Shown: piece by piece, positions 8,806 to 17,070 of the stretch
Position numbering within the stretch: position 1 is the stretch's first letter
How the letters are laid out: the number at the start of each line of letters is the position of its first letter
DNA from: Variovorax sp. KK3
Lineage (GTDB): Bacteria > Pseudomonadota > Gammaproteobacteria > Burkholderiales > Burkholderiaceae_C
Length of the DNA: 62,237 bases
Direction: 5' to 3'
Assembly (NCBI RefSeq): GCF_001984055.1
Contig: NZ_LYVO01000037.1
Coordinates: 1 to 62,237, forward strand
The notes under the pieces: model-generated
The model's input: the letters and a program-made list of their open reading frames with translations, nothing else
Database searches by the model: none
Told to the model about the DNA's origin: nothing
Program-made: the position numbers and the translations under genes

Positions 8806-10196
8806 CACTTTCTTCGGCCCGCGGACACGTGCTCCTGGTGGACGACGAACCGGCCTATCAACGGCTGGGCAGTTCGTTCCTGGTGAACCTCGGCCATCGC
8901 GTCAGCGTGGCCGGCGACGCCGACGAGGCGCTCGCCGCCTTCGACGCCGACCGCCCGCACGTCGTGCTGCTCGATTTGGCGATGCCGCCCAGCATGGACC
9001 CGCAGGCGGGCCTGGCGCTGATCCCCCGGCTCGCGCCTTCGGTGGTCGTCGTGCTGTCCGGCCATGGCGACCGCGAGCTCAACCTCAAGGCGGTCGAACT
9101 CGGTGCCTGGGATTTCCTCACCAAACCCATCGACCCCGACATGCTCGGCTTCGTGGTTGCGCGCGCGTTGCACAAGGCGCGACTCGATGCCGAGCTCAAG
9201 TCGCTGCGTGCGCGCGATGTCGACCAGGACCTGGGCCTGTTCGGGCAGGCGCCGGCGATGCAGAACCTGCGCGCCATGATCCGCCGCGTGGGGCCCACGC
9301 ACGTGAGCGTGATCGTGCTGGGCCCGACCGGCACCGGCAAGGAGCTGGCCGCTCGCGCGCTCCACCAGTGCAGCACGCGTGCCGATGGCCCCTTTGCGAC
9401 CATCAACTGCGGCGCCCTGTCGACCGAACTACTCGAGAGCGAACTCTTCGGCCATCTGAAGGGCAGCTTCACGGGTGCGTACCGCGACCAGCCCGGCTTG
9501 GTCGAGACGGCACACGGCGGCACCCTCTTCCTCGACGAAGTGGGCGAGATGCCCGCGCCGATGCAGGTGAAGCTGCTGCGCTTTCTGCAGGAGGGCAGCT
9601 TCATCCCGGTGGGTGGCCGCACGCAGAAGCATGCAGACGTGCGCGTGGTGGCGGCCACGCACCGCGACCTCGAGCAGATGGTGCGTGAGGGCAGCTTCCG
9701 CGAAGACCTGTACTACCGCCTCAAGGGCGTGGTGCTGCGCACGCCTGCGCTCGGCGAGCGCCCCGGCGATGTGCCGCTGCTCGCCACCCGCTTCCTGCAG
9801 CGCGTGGCGCCCAAGGCGGCGCTCGGCCCCGATGCGCTCGCCTGGCTGCGCACGCAAGCCTGGCCCGGCAACGTTCGGCAACTGCGCGCGGTCGTCGAGG
9901 CGGCTGGCGCGCTCATCTTGCCTGGCAGCACGCAGGTGGGCGCCGACCTGCTGCGCCTTGCGAGCGGCGACCCGCAAGGCTTCGCCGAGGCCGAGGGCAA
10001 GCCGGTGGCCGGCATCGAAGGGCTGGGCTTTCTCGATGCGGCCATTGCCGAACTGGAGATACGTCTGGTCTCGGAAGCGCTCGTGGCAAGCGGCGGCAAC
10101 CAGTCCGAAGCCGCGCGTCAACTCGGCATTTCGCGCGTCGGGTTGATCAAGAAACTCGGGCGGCTGGGGTTGAAAGGCGATGGGCACCGGCCATAG
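8802..10196 (+). CDS. Sigma54-dependent response regulator (REC-AAA+-Fis)
   Basis: A 464-residue NtrC-type regulator. The receiver domain carries VLLVDDEP and the phospho-acceptor Asp at about residue 58 (LLDLAMP), with KP at about 107. The AAA+ domain has Walker A GPTGTGKE (about 174-181) and ESELFGHLKGSFTGA. The sigma54-contacting loop therefore reads GSFTGA (about 221-226) rather than the commoner GAFTGA. Later come FLDEVGEMP, WPGNVRQL and a Fis-type helix-turn-helix (NQSEAARQLGISR). It overlaps the kinase gene. The nearest candidate targets are the divergent DUF4166-epimerase genes, an inference from the inverted repeat and sigma54-like element there. Confidence 0.9.
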   Translation: MTLSSARGHVLLVDDEPAYQRLGSSFLVNLGHRVSVAGDADEALAAFDADRPHVVLLDLAMPPSMDPQAGLALIPRLAPSVVVVLSGHGDRELNLKAVELGAWDFLTKPIDPDMLGFVVARALHKARLDAELKSLRARDVDQDLGLFGQAPAMQNLRAMIRRVGPTHVSVIVLGPTGTGKELAARALHQCSTRADGPFATINCGALSTELLESELFGHLKGSFTGAYRDQPGLVETAHGGTLFLDEVGEMPAPMQVKLLRFLQEGSFIPVGGRTQKHADVRVVAATHRDLEQMVREGSFREDLYYRLKGVVLRTPALGERPGDVPLLATRFLQRVAPKAALGPDALAWLRTQAWPGNVRQLRAVVEAAGALILPGSTQVGADLLRLASGDPQGFAEAEGKPVAGIEGLGFLDAAIAELEIRLVSEALVASGGNQSEAARQLGISRVGLIKKLGRLGLKGDGHRP

Positions 10197-10237
10197 CGCC
10201 GGTCTGATCGTCGCGAGGCCGGCCCGCGCTGACCCGC

Positions 10238-10684
10238 CTACTGCGAGATCTTCCGGCCCTCGGCGATCTGATGTTCGAAGAAGCGCTGGAAGCTGAAGGC
10301 GATGCTCGCCATCAGGATCGTGCTGCCGAAGAACAGGGACAGCACCACCGCACCGATGGTGAGCCAGTTGCTGCGCCCGGCAGGAGCGTCGGCTGCGGCG
10401 GATGCGTTGTAGCGCGCGTTCCATTTTTCCGGCGTCATGAGGCCGTAGACGATCGCGGTGAGGGCGCTGCCGGCGATGGTGAAGCCGAGCAGCGGCAGAA
10501 GCAGCCAGCTCCAGGCATCGTCCACGCCGTAGGCACGCACGCGCTCGATTCCGTAGAGGCCCAGGGCCGTCGGAATAGGAAGCAGCCAGCCCAGCATGCT
10601 GCCGAAGCCGCGCAAGTAGAAGCAATGCAGGCCCAGCGGCCCGCCGAGAAAGGCGAGCCAAGCCGCGGTGGTCTTGTTTTTCAT
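10238..10684 (-). CDS. TM2-domain membrane protein
   Basis: A 148-residue inner-membrane protein. The N-terminus KTTAAWLAFLGGPLGLHCFY is the glycine-rich first half of a TM2 domain. Four hydrophobic segments follow, the last around residues 105-130 (GAVVLSLFFGSTILMASIAF), with a soluble linker of about 25 residues before it. TM2 proteins have no agreed function. The ATG overlaps the stop of the acetyltransferase gene (ATGA), so the two are probably co-translated, although no functional link is known. Confidence 0.8.
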   Translation of the reverse strand: MKNKTTAAWLAFLGGPLGLHCFYLRGFGSMLGWLLPIPTALGLYGIERVRAYGVDDAWSWLLLPLLGFTIAGSALTAIVYGLMTPEKWNARYNASAAADAPAGRSNWLTIGAVVLSLFFGSTILMASIAFSFQRFFEHQIAEGRKISQ

Positions 10685-11202
10685 TCGGGATTCGTGGTGC
10701 CGCCGGGGCCCAGCACCTTGTCCATCAGCACCACGTCGCGCCACTGCCCGAATTTCCACCCGCAGTTCTTGAGCAGGCCCACGTGCTCGAAGCCTTGGGC
10801 GCGGTGCACGCCGATCGACCCTGCGTTGGCCGAATCGCCGATCACTGCGATCAGCTTGCGCACGCCCGCGGCTTCGGCCGCTTCGGCCAAGGCCGCCAGC
10901 AGCAAGGCGCCGACGCCTTGGCCTCGGGCGGCCTCGGCCAGGTAGATCGAGTCCTCGGCCGAGAAGCGGTAGGCCGGGCGTGGCTTGAACCAGTTGCAAT
11001 AGGCGAAGCCGAGCAGTTCGCCATCGCGTTCGGCGACGAGATAGGGCAGCTTCTTCGCAAGCACGTCCGCGCGTCTCGCGGCCATGTCTGATGCTGTGGG
11101 AGGCTCGGTTTCGAAGGTGCCGGTGCCGTGCAGCACGTGGTGCGCATAGATCGACGTGATGGCGGCGACGTCCTCGTCGCGGCTGGGGCGGATGGCGGTC
11201 AT
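10681..11202 (-). CDS. GNAT acetyltransferase, phosphinothricin/methionine sulfoximine type
   Basis: A 173-residue GNAT enzyme resembling the Pat/Bar and MddA group, which acetylates amino-acid-like amines such as phosphinothricin or methionine sulfone/sulfoximine. The N-terminus (IRPSRDEDVAAITSIYAHHV) and TGTFETEPP are typical. The acetyl-CoA loop is EAARGQGVGALLL near residues 92-104, and GFEHVGLLKNCGWKFGQWRDVVLM is the usual C-terminal part. It is divergent from the rpsP operon promoter, about 50 bp away, and coupled to the TM2 gene by an ATGA overlap. Confidence 0.85.
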   Translation of the reverse strand: MTAIRPSRDEDVAAITSIYAHHVLHGTGTFETEPPTASDMAARRADVLAKKLPYLVAERDGELLGFAYCNWFKPRPAYRFSAEDSIYLAEAARGQGVGALLLAALAEAAEAAGVRKLIAVIGDSANAGSIGVHRAQGFEHVGLLKNCGWKFGQWRDVVLMDKVLGPGGTTNPE

Positions 11203-11249
11203 CGGAAGGCCCGGCAGAGGCCGGGGAGTGTGGTGCAGGTCGCTCGGGC

Positions 11250-11255
11250 TATAAT
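11250..11255 (+). promoter_or_regulatory. -10 box of the rpsP operon promoter
   Basis: A perfect TATAAT lies about 110 bp before rpsP. The -35 region at about 11227-11233 is weak (GTG-rich). The bases just after it, CGCGGGCTT, are identical to those after the -10 box of the DEAD-box helicase gene, so the start-site context appears conserved. Confidence 0.7.
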
Positions 11256-11262
11256 CGCGGGC

Positions 11263-11314
11263 TTTTCAGCGTGCGCTGGCCGGGTGGCCATGTCGCGTGT
11301 CTCGACGCTGAAAA
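11263..11314 (+). ncRNA. Stem-loop in the rpsP leader
   Basis: A perfect 10-bp inverted repeat, TTTTCAGCGT at 11263-11272 and ACGCTGAAAA at 11305-11314, encloses a 32-nt loop. It starts at about the expected transcription start and ends some 50 nt before the rpsP ATG. It is not a terminator because no U-run follows the right arm. It is a candidate autogenous-control site for a ribosomal-protein operon; that role is inference. Confidence 0.5.
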
Positions 11315-11365
11315 AACTCCGGGGCGAACTTTTCAATGCGTTCGTCACCACCCGAAGGATAAATC

Positions 11366-11629
11366 ATGGTCGTCATTCGACTCTCCCGCGGCGGCTCCAA
11401 AGGTCGTCCGTTCTTCAACATCGTCGTGTCGGACAAGCGCGTTCGCCGCGATGGCCGTTTCATCGAGCGCCTGGGTTTCTACAACCCCACCGCGAAAGAA
11501 AACGAAGAAAGCATCCGCATCGCGCAGGATCGCCTGGCCTACTGGAAGGGCGTCGGCGCACAGGCCTCTCCCACGGTGACCCGCCTGATCAAGCAAGCCG
11601 CTGCCGCTGCACCGAAGGCAGCCGCCTAA
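11366..11629 (+). CDS. rpsP: 30S ribosomal protein S16
   Basis: An 87-residue small-subunit protein with the characteristic N-terminus MVVIRLSRGGSKGRPFF and the conserved RDGRFIERLGFYNP. The C-terminus is an Ala-rich tail common in this order. It is the first gene of the rpsP-rimM-trmD-rplS operon and is preceded by GAAGGAT a few bases before the ATG. Expression is expected to be high and growth-rate dependent from the TATAAT promoter upstream. Confidence 0.97.
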   Translation: MVVIRLSRGGSKGRPFFNIVVSDKRVRRDGRFIERLGFYNPTAKENEESIRIAQDRLAYWKGVGAQASPTVTRLIKQAAAAAPKAAA

Positions 11630-11658
11630 GCTGCTGCCGTCTGCGCCTTCATCCGGCG

Positions 11659-12213
11659 ATGTTGCCCACGCTCGAAGCCGCCGAACTGCCGGCGGATGCC
11701 ATCGAGGTGGCGCGCATCGCCGATGCATGGGGCATCAAGGGCTGGTTCAAGGTCCTGCCCCATAGCGCCCAACCCGAGGCGCTTTTTTCTTCCAAACGCT
11801 GGTTTCTGCAGGCGCCCGGCGCCCAGGCCCGAAGCGCGTTCCGGCTTCCGATTCGCGAAGCCAAGGAACATTCCGACTGCATCGTCGCGTCTTCCGAAGA
11901 TGTGCCCGACCGCAATGCGGCCGAAGCCCTTCGCGGCGCACGCGTGTTCGTGCCTCGCTCGAGTTTTCCCACGGCCGGCGACGACGAGTACTACTGGGTC
12001 GACCTGATCGGCCTGGCGGTGACGAACCGCGAGGGCGTGGTGCTCGGCACGGTGCGCGAACTGCTGGCCAACGGTCCGCAGACCACGCTGGTGCTGGATG
12101 CGCTGGAAAACGGCAAGCCTGTCGAGCGCATGATCCCTTTCGTTTCGGCCTTCGTCGACGCCGTGGACCTGACAGGCCGCGCGATCACCGTCGACTGGCA
12201 GCCCGACTACTGA
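11659..12213 (+). CDS. rimM: 16S rRNA processing protein RimM
   Basis: A 184-residue ribosome maturation factor that binds S19 and assists assembly of the 30S head. The N-terminal RimM domain has VARIADAWGIKGWFKV (about residues 15-30). The C-terminal PRC-barrel part has DDEYYWVDLIGL and RMIPFVSAFVDAVDL. It sits between rpsP (29 bp upstream) and trmD (21 bp downstream), the conserved operon order. Confidence 0.95.
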   Translation: MLPTLEAAELPADAIEVARIADAWGIKGWFKVLPHSAQPEALFSSKRWFLQAPGAQARSAFRLPIREAKEHSDCIVASSEDVPDRNAAEALRGARVFVPRSSFPTAGDDEYYWVDLIGLAVTNREGVVLGTVRELLANGPQTTLVLDALENGKPVERMIPFVSAFVDAVDLTGRAITVDWQPDY

Positions 12214-12234
12214 GCCGCTGCGGCCCCGGCGCCC

Positions 12235-12981
12235 ATGCGCTTCGACGTCATTACCCTGTTCCCCGAACTCTTCGCCCCGTTTCTGGCAAGCGGCGTGACG
12301 CGCCGCGCATTCGAGACGGGACAGGTCGAGGTCGTGCTGTGGAACCCACGCGACTTCGCCGAGGGCAACTACCGGCGCGTGGATGACCGGCCCTTCGGCG
12401 GCGGGCCCGGCATGGTCATGATGGCCGAGCCGCTGTCGGCCTGCCTGGATGCGGCGCTTGCCGCCCGTGGTGGCGCGGCGCCGGTGGTGCTGTTCTCGCC
12501 GGCCGGCGAGTCCTTGCGCCATGCGGCCGTCGAAGGCTGGGCCGCAGGCGAGGGCGCGGTGCTGGTGTGCGGCCGCTACGAGGGCATCGACCAGCGCTTC
12601 ATCGAGACGCGGGTCACGCATCAGATCAGCCTGGGCGACTTCGTGCTCTCGGGCGGCGAGATCCCCGCGATGGCTTTGCTCGACGCCGTGGCGCGTCTGC
12701 AGCCTGGCGTGCTCGGCGACCAAGCCAGCCACATCGAAGACAGTTTCAACCCCGCGCTGGACGGCCTGCTGGATTGCCCGCACTACACCCGGCCCGAGCA
12801 GTGGCGTGGGCAGGGCGTGCCGGACGTGCTGATGTCGGGCCACCATGCGCAGATCGAGCGCTGGCGCCGCGAGCAGCGTCTTCTTGCCACGCAGCAAAGT
12901 CGGCCCGAACTGGTCGATGCAGCGCGTGCATCGGGTCGGCTCACCCCGGCCGATGAGAACGCGCTGCGGAAAAAGCTATAA
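12235..12981 (+). CDS. trmD: tRNA (guanine-N1)-methyltransferase
   Basis: TrmD methylates G37 next to the anticodon and prevents frameshifting. The 248-residue SPOUT-fold enzyme begins MRFDVITLFPELF and contains the RPFGGGPGMVM loop near residue 55. The knot sequence LVCGRYEGIDQRF and GDFVLSGGEIPAM are both diagnostic. Its stop codon TAA (12979-12981) lies inside a TATAAT hexamer that may be an internal promoter for rplS. Confidence 0.97.
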   Translation: MRFDVITLFPELFAPFLASGVTRRAFETGQVEVVLWNPRDFAEGNYRRVDDRPFGGGPGMVMMAEPLSACLDAALAARGGAAPVVLFSPAGESLRHAAVEGWAAGEGAVLVCGRYEGIDQRFIETRVTHQISLGDFVLSGGEIPAMALLDAVARLQPGVLGDQASHIEDSFNPALDGLLDCPHYTRPEQWRGQGVPDVLMSGHHAQIERWRREQRLLATQQSRPELVDAARASGRLTPADENALRKKL

Positions 12982-12982
12982 T
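12953..12982 (+). promoter_or_regulatory. Candidate internal promoter for rplS
   Basis: ATGAGA at 12953-12958 (-35 like, four of six matches) and a perfect TATAAT at 12977-12982 are separated by 18 bp at the very end of trmD. The sequence after it again has a CGCGG start-site context. It would allow rplS to be expressed separately from the upstream modification genes, consistent with the higher demand for a ribosomal protein. Confidence 0.55.
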
Positions 12983-13079
12983 CCGCGGTTCCCCGATCCT
13001 CTGCCGGCCGCGTCAGCGCCAACCAACGGTTGCAAGACGCCCCTTGTGTAGCGCGTGCACGATCGAACCCAGGAAAGCC

Positions 13080-13463
<384 letters not shown>

Positions 13464-13485
13464 GCGCGTTCCCGCCCTTGCAAGC

Positions 13486-13512
13486 AAAAGCCGCCACTCC
13501 TGGCGGCTTTTT
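13486..13512 (+). terminator. Rho-independent terminator after rplS
   Basis: A perfect 11-bp stem (AAAAGCCGCCA with TGGCGGCTTTT), a CTCC loop and a terminal T-run, 22 bp after the rplS stop. It closes the ribosomal operon. Confidence 0.9.
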
Positions 13513-13634
13513 GCATTGATGCCTTCAGCAACTTGGGGCGACCGTGATTTTTGTTGTGGCGTTGCCTGTCCTGCGCGACGCCGTTTTGCGTTTTACTCGG
13601 TAGATCCTTTTTGACGACCCTTCCATCCACTGCC

Positions 13635-14354
13635 ATGAGCGCCGCCCCCGTCGATGAGACAGTCAACGCCGTGATGCCCTCGGTGCCGTTGTCCTTCGAC
13701 CCGCGCCAGGTGCCGGTGGTCGGGGTCGACAGCGCATTGCCCGCGATTCCGGTCGGCCATTTCGACGCGCAGGCCCTCCGCGCGCGGTTTGCCGAACCGC
13801 CCGAGTGGACCCCCGAACTGCGCCGCGAGCCGCGTTTGACCGACCGGGCGCCGGCCCAGGCCGCGGTGCTGGTGCCGATCGTGATGCGCGATGTGCCGAC
13901 CGTGCTCTTGACCGAGCGCACAGCCAACCTGTCGACGCATTCGGGCCAGGTGGCTTTTCCGGGCGGTCGGGTCGACCCCGAAGACGCGAACATTTCAGCG
14001 GCTGCCCTGCGCGAGGCCTGGGAAGAGGTTGGCCTGTCGGCCGAATACATCGAGGTGCTCGGCAGCCTGCCGACCTACACCACCGTCACGTCGTTCATCG
14101 TGACGCCGGTGGTCGGTCTCGTGAATCCCGACTTCGCGCTCAATATCAATCCGTACGAGGTCGCCGAGGCCTTCGAAGTGCCGCTTGCCTTTCTCATGGA
14201 CCCGGCCAACCACCGCCGGCATGCGATGTTCGACGACCAGCGAGGGTCGCGCGAGTGGTTCTCCATGCCGTACCACGACGGGCCGCACGAACGCTTTGTG
14301 TGGGGTGCCACGGCAGGAATGCTGCGCAACCTGTACCGCTTTCTCGCGGCCTGA
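13635..14354 (+). CDS. Nudix hydrolase, CoA pyrophosphatase type
   Basis: A 239-residue Nudix enzyme predicted to hydrolyse coenzyme A or similar dinucleotides. The CoA-specific signature LLTERTANLSTHSGQVAFPGG is present at about residues 96-116, immediately followed by the Nudix box ending REAWEEVGL. The start at 13635 gives MSAAPVDE; upstream in-frame sequence back to 13551 is not typical. It has its own spacer after the ribosomal terminator, so it is likely transcribed independently, and it ends about 65 bp before the CobD-like gene. Confidence 0.88.
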   Translation: MSAAPVDETVNAVMPSVPLSFDPRQVPVVGVDSALPAIPVGHFDAQALRARFAEPPEWTPELRREPRLTDRAPAQAAVLVPIVMRDVPTVLLTERTANLSTHSGQVAFPGGRVDPEDANISAAALREAWEEVGLSAEYIEVLGSLPTYTTVTSFIVTPVVGLVNPDFALNINPYEVAEAFEVPLAFLMDPANHRRHAMFDDQRGSREWFSMPYHDGPHERFVWGATAGMLRNLYRFLAA

Positions 14355-14409
14355 ACCCAGCGCTGGCGATGCGGAGGATGCAGGTGGCAGCGACGCAAAT
14401 GCCACTCGC

Positions 14410-14415
14410 TATCAT
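14410..14415 (+). promoter_or_regulatory. -10 box six bases before the CobD-like start
   Basis: TATCAT at 14410-14415 is followed by exactly six bases and then the ATG at 14422. No ribosome-binding site fits in between. Transcription from here would start at or near the ATG (leaderless). No -35 consensus is visible. Confidence 0.4.
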
Positions 14416-14421
14416 CGACGC

Positions 14422-15423
14422 ATGAGTTTTTTCGCGATCCTGTGCGCCTTGCTGATCGAGCAGGTGCGGCCGCTCGCTTATCACAACCCGGTATACGGCG
14501 GCGTGCTGGCATGGACGCGCTGGACGAGCCGCAACTTCGACGCGGGCAAGCCGCACCATGGCTGGGTGGCATGGGCACTGGCGGTGCTGGTGCCCACCGT
14601 GCTGGCGCTCGGCGTGCACTGGGTGCTCGTGCTCACGCTCGGCCTGCCTTTCGCCGTGCTCTGGAGCGTGGCAGTGCTCTACGTCACGCTGGGATTCAGG
14701 CAGTTCAGCCATCATTTCACGGGCATCCGCGATGCCCTCGACGTCGGCGACGAGGCACTGGCGCGATCTCTGCTGGCTCACTGGCAGCGCGTGGACGCGG
14801 CCGACTTGCCTCGCAGCGAGATCGTGCGCCATGTCATCGAGCACTCGGTGATCGCCGCGCACCGGCACGTATTCGGCGTGCTGGCCTGGTTCTCCGTCCT
14901 CGCGGCCTTCGGACTGGGGCCGGCCGGCGCGGTGTTCTATCGCATGAGCGAGTTCGTTTCGCGCTACTGGGCGCACAAGAACAATGCCGCGGTTCAGCCC
15001 TCCAGCGTGTGGGTGCAGCAGGCGGCCGACCAGGCCTGGGCGCTCATCGACTGGCTGCCGGCCCGGATCACGGCGATCGGCTTCGCGGTGGTCGGGAGCT
15101 TCGAAGAGGCGATCGATTGCTGGCGCAACGACGCCCGGCGCTTCCCGAACGAGAACGATGGCGTGATCCTGGCCGCGACCTCCGGAGCGGTCAACGTGAG
15201 GCTGGGTGGCGGTACGCTGAGTCCGGTGCCGCTGACCGATCCGCTGTCGCGCGCGCAGGCCGGCGAACCGCTCACCGCAGCGCGAGGGCCCGACAGCGGC
15301 AGCACGCCCGGGCGCGAACCCGAACCGGCGCACCTGCGCAGCGTGGTGGGCCTCGTGTGGCGTTCGGTCGTGATGTGGATGGTGCTGCTCGCGCTGCTGA
15401 CCCTGGCACGCCTGCTGGGCTAG
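14422..15423 (+). CDS. CobD/CbiB-family membrane protein
   Basis: A 333-residue inner-membrane protein of the CobD/CbiB family, whose true members make adenosylcobinamide phosphate in B12 synthesis. Hydrophobic segments lie near residues 1-12, 45-95, 150-180 and at the C-terminus. GAVFYRMSEFVSRYWAHK is the recognisable central region. No other cobalamin gene is in the window, and beta-proteobacterial members of this type are often found without the pathway, so the enzymatic role is uncertain. The next gene, hisC, starts 4 bp later; HisC-like enzymes and CobC are related, so a link to aminopropanol chemistry is possible but unproven. Confidence 0.75.
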   Translation: MSFFAILCALLIEQVRPLAYHNPVYGGVLAWTRWTSRNFDAGKPHHGWVAWALAVLVPTVLALGVHWVLVLTLGLPFAVLWSVAVLYVTLGFRQFSHHFTGIRDALDVGDEALARSLLAHWQRVDAADLPRSEIVRHVIEHSVIAAHRHVFGVLAWFSVLAAFGLGPAGAVFYRMSEFVSRYWAHKNNAAVQPSSVWVQQAADQAWALIDWLPARITAIGFAVVGSFEEAIDCWRNDARRFPNENDGVILAATSGAVNVRLGGGTLSPVPLTDPLSRAQAGEPLTAARGPDSGSTPGREPEPAHLRSVVGLVWRSVVMWMVLLALLTLARLLG

Positions 15424-15427
15424 CCGC

Positions 15428-16507
15428 TTGGCCACCACACCGAGCTTCTGGAGCCCTCGCATCGCGGGGCTGCAGCCGTATGTGCCGGGCGAACAGCCGC
15501 GCATCGCGAACCTGGTCAAGCTGAACACCAACGAGAACCCGTTTCCGCCTTCGCCGAAGGCCATCGCTGCCATCACGCACGCGGCATCGCAGGGGCTCGA
15601 GCGCTACCCCGACCCGGAGTCGGTCGCGTTGCGCGCGGCGATCGCTGCCCGGCATGGGCTGCGCATCGAACAGGTGTTCGCGGGCAATGGGTCCGACGAG
15701 GTGCTGGCGCATGCCTTCTTCGCCTTCTTCCAGCAGGCCGAGCCGCTGCTGATTCCCGACACCACCTACAGCTTCTACCGCGTCTATGCGCAGCTCTATG
15801 GCATCGCCTGCGAGTTGCAACCGGTGGACGACGGCCTGCGCATCGACGCGGAAGCGCTGTCGCAGCGTGCCCGACGCGGTTGCGCCGGCATCGTGATCGC
15901 GAACCCGAACGCGCCCACCGGCATCGGCCTGCCGCTCGCCGACATCGAGCGTTTGCTGGCCGCCTGCCCTGAGCGCGTGGTGCTGGTGGACGAGGCCTAT
16001 GTCGACTTCGGCGGCGAAAGCGCGATGCCGCTGATCGATCGGCATCCCAACCTGCTGGTCGTCCACACGCTGTCGAAGTCGCGCTCGCTCGCCGGGCTGC
16101 GAGTCGGTTTCGCCTGCGGCCAGGCATCGCTTGTCGATGCGCTGCAGCGCGTCAAGAACAGCTTCAACTCGTATCCGATCGACCGTTTGGCGAGTGCAGG
16201 GGCCATCGCCGCCATCGAGGACCAGGAATGGTTCGACAAGACGCGCCGCGATGTCGTCGACATCCGCGAAGGCCTCACGCTGCAGCTCGAGGACATGGGA
16301 TTCGAGGTGCTGCCCTCGCAGGCGAACTTCCTGTTCGTGCGCCACCCTTCGCACGACGCGTCGACGTTGGTGGCTGCCCTGCGCGAGCGTGCGGTGCTGG
16401 TGCGCCATTTCAGGCAGCCGCGCATCGACCAGCATCTGCGCATCAGCATCGGCACGCGTGCCCAGTGCAGCGCGCTGATCGATGCCTTGGCACAGATCCT
16501 GGGCTGA
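15428..16507 (+). CDS. hisC: Histidinol-phosphate aminotransferase
   Basis: A 359-residue PLP-dependent fold-type I aminotransferase of histidine synthesis. N-terminus FWSPRIAGLQPYVPGEQP, then LNTNENPFPPSP, NPNAPTGIG, VDEAYVDFGG, and the PLP-lysine motif TLSKSRSLAGLRVGF (Lys at about residue 217). The frame begins at a TTG start codon 4 bp after the upstream stop; no ATG fits. It may instead act on a related substrate such as threonine phosphate, given the CobD-like neighbour, but the sequence is closest to HisC. Confidence 0.88.
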   Translation: MATTPSFWSPRIAGLQPYVPGEQPRIANLVKLNTNENPFPPSPKAIAAITHAASQGLERYPDPESVALRAAIAARHGLRIEQVFAGNGSDEVLAHAFFAFFQQAEPLLIPDTTYSFYRVYAQLYGIACELQPVDDGLRIDAEALSQRARRGCAGIVIANPNAPTGIGLPLADIERLLAACPERVVLVDEAYVDFGGESAMPLIDRHPNLLVVHTLSKSRSLAGLRVGFACGQASLVDALQRVKNSFNSYPIDRLASAGAIAAIEDQEWFDKTRRDVVDIREGLTLQLEDMGFEVLPSQANFLFVRHPSHDASTLVAALRERAVLVRHFRQPRIDQHLRISIGTRAQCSALIDALAQILG

Positions 16508-16545
16508 TCCACGGGCGCGGTTCGCGGGCCCGCTGCTTGCCGCGC

Positions 16546-16851
16546 TCACATCGGCGGCTGTCCATTCGATGCCGTCAGACCCCCATCGACCGGCAGCGCG
16601 ACACCGGACACGAAGCTTGCGTCCTCGCTCGCCAGGAATGCGATCACTGCAGCAATCCCGGAAGGATCAGCACCGCGGCGCAGCGGAATGCGTTCGCGGA
16701 ACTTGGCCATCAATTCCTCGTCCTGCTGCATCTCGTCGGTCATCGGCGTCAGCGTGAAGCTCGGGCATACAGCGTTGATCCGAACGCCTTGCTTGCCGGT
16801 ATCGAGGGCGACGGCGCGCGTAAGATTTAGGATCGCGCCCTGCTGCGACAT
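16546..16851 (-). pseudogene. 5'-truncated short-chain dehydrogenase remnant
   Basis: The C-terminal ~100 residues of an SDR are intact: GAILNLTRAVALDTG, GVRINAVCPSFTLTPM, GIAAVIAFLASEDASFVSG and the end VDGGLTASNG. The whole N-terminal half is absent, including the TGxxxGIG nucleotide site and the catalytic Tyr-x-x-x-Lys (sequence begins at SQQGAI, where YSASKGAI would be expected). An open frame runs on to 16974 but its extra residues do not resemble SDRs. The breakpoint is near 16850. Most likely a decayed gene whose 5' part was removed by a past rearrangement. Confidence 0.75.
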
Positions 16852-17070
16852 TGGATCAACGCCACAAAAGAGAACCAAGAAAACTTCATGAAAGAACGTC
16901 CCTGAGCCTCTGGTCATCGTGTCGAGGCGCCTGTGGAAGTCCTCAGTCCGCGGCCATAGGATGTGTCCGCACAACCGAACACATCGCGCGCTTCAACTCA
17001 GCTGTTAGCCTCGCGGTTCCGCTGCGAGCCTGTCCTCATCGGCTGCAGGCGGCTATTTCGAAGGGCCTGT
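16852..17070. other. Unassigned spacer between SDR remnant and cti
   Basis: This 219-bp stretch is visibly less GC-rich than its neighbours and contains no convincing gene on either strand. It joins the breakpoint of the truncated SDR to the start of cti. I see no inverted terminal repeats or transposase fragment that I can name. It presumably also holds the cti promoter, but no clear -35/-10 pair stands out. Confidence 0.5.

Noticed and set aside
7003..10196. PEP-CTERM/PrsK-PrsR exopolysaccharide two-component system
   Set aside because: The architecture is superficially similar but there is no GAF domain, no exosortase and no PEP-CTERM or polysaccharide genes nearby.
10186..10204. Terminator after the sigma54 regulator (ACCGGC/GCCGGT)
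   Set aside because: The stem is short and no T-run follows on either strand.
16852..17070. Insertion-sequence remnant at the SDR/cti junction
   Set aside because: No terminal inverted repeats, target duplication or transposase motif could be recognised.
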